NCBI GenBank assembly: GCA_005879655.1
Contig: VBJK01000055.1
Coordinates: 1 to 5,657, forward strand
From: Chloroflexota bacterium
Lineage (GTDB): Bacteria; Chloroflexota; Ktedonobacteria; Ktedonobacterales; Ktedonobacteraceae
DNA: 5,657 bases
Reading direction: 5' to 3'
In this document: piece by piece, positions 5,593 through 5,657 of the stretch
Layout: each line of letters opens with the position of its first letter
How positions within the stretch are numbered: position 1 is the stretch's first letter
Program-made: the position numbers and the translations under genes
Notes under the pieces: generated by a model
The model's input: the letters and a program-made list of their open reading frames with translations, nothing else
Told to the model about the DNA's origin: nothing
Databases searched by the model: none

Positions 5593-5657
5593 TCGTCTTG
5601 CGCCGGAAGGAAAGAAAAAAACGGAAAGCGCAGAGATGCTAAGGCATCAAGGTACAT

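Overview
The window looks bacterial and most likely comes from a Ktedonobacteria-like member of the Chloroflexota. This is an inference from gene content: an XPB-type helicase translationally linked to a Bax1/DUF790 nuclease, moderate GC, an ECF sigma/zinc-finger anti-sigma pair, and a Pro/Thr-rich tail-anchored surface protein. No marker gene here fixes the taxon.

Left block, 1-2320, minus strand: a two-gene DNA-repair operon. An XPB-family superfamily 2 helicase (910-2277) overlaps by 7 bases the start of a DUF790/Bax1-type nuclease, which runs off the left edge (1-916). This is the helicase-nuclease pair known from archaea. The promoter lies so close to the helicase start codon that the mRNA may be leaderless.

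Middle, 2321-2756: a divergent intergenic region holds a compact 128-bp element (2368-2495). It is bounded by 13-bp imperfect inverted repeats (11/13) and contains two internal hairpins. A near-consensus promoter follows, then tRNA-Pro(GGG) (2553-2626, no encoded CCA) and a perfect 23-bp-stem terminator that can also serve the convergent gene to its right.

Right block, 2757-5481: a membrane-stress-type regulatory locus. On the minus strand lie an ECF sigma factor (4284-4928) and its zf-HC2 anti-sigma factor (best start 4281), then after 166 bases a single-pass protein with an external Ig-like domain (2757-3557). Divergent from the sigma gene is a small three-helix membrane protein (5047-5481). 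The sigma and small-protein genes share a 118-bp region containing an inverted repeat. Its two arms each carry an outward-facing GAAACTT box resembling ECF sigma -35 elements, and on the plus strand the match CGAAAC-N16-GGTA is close to known extracytoplasmic sigma promoters. The likely circuit is this: the membrane-bound anti-sigma holds the sigma factor, release activates the divergent promoters, and the membrane and surface proteins are candidate targets or sensors.

Right edge, 5482-5657: a near-perfect 18-bp hairpin, then a very strong vegetative promoter driving rightward into sequence beyond the window. No stretch longer than 300 bases lacks a gene.
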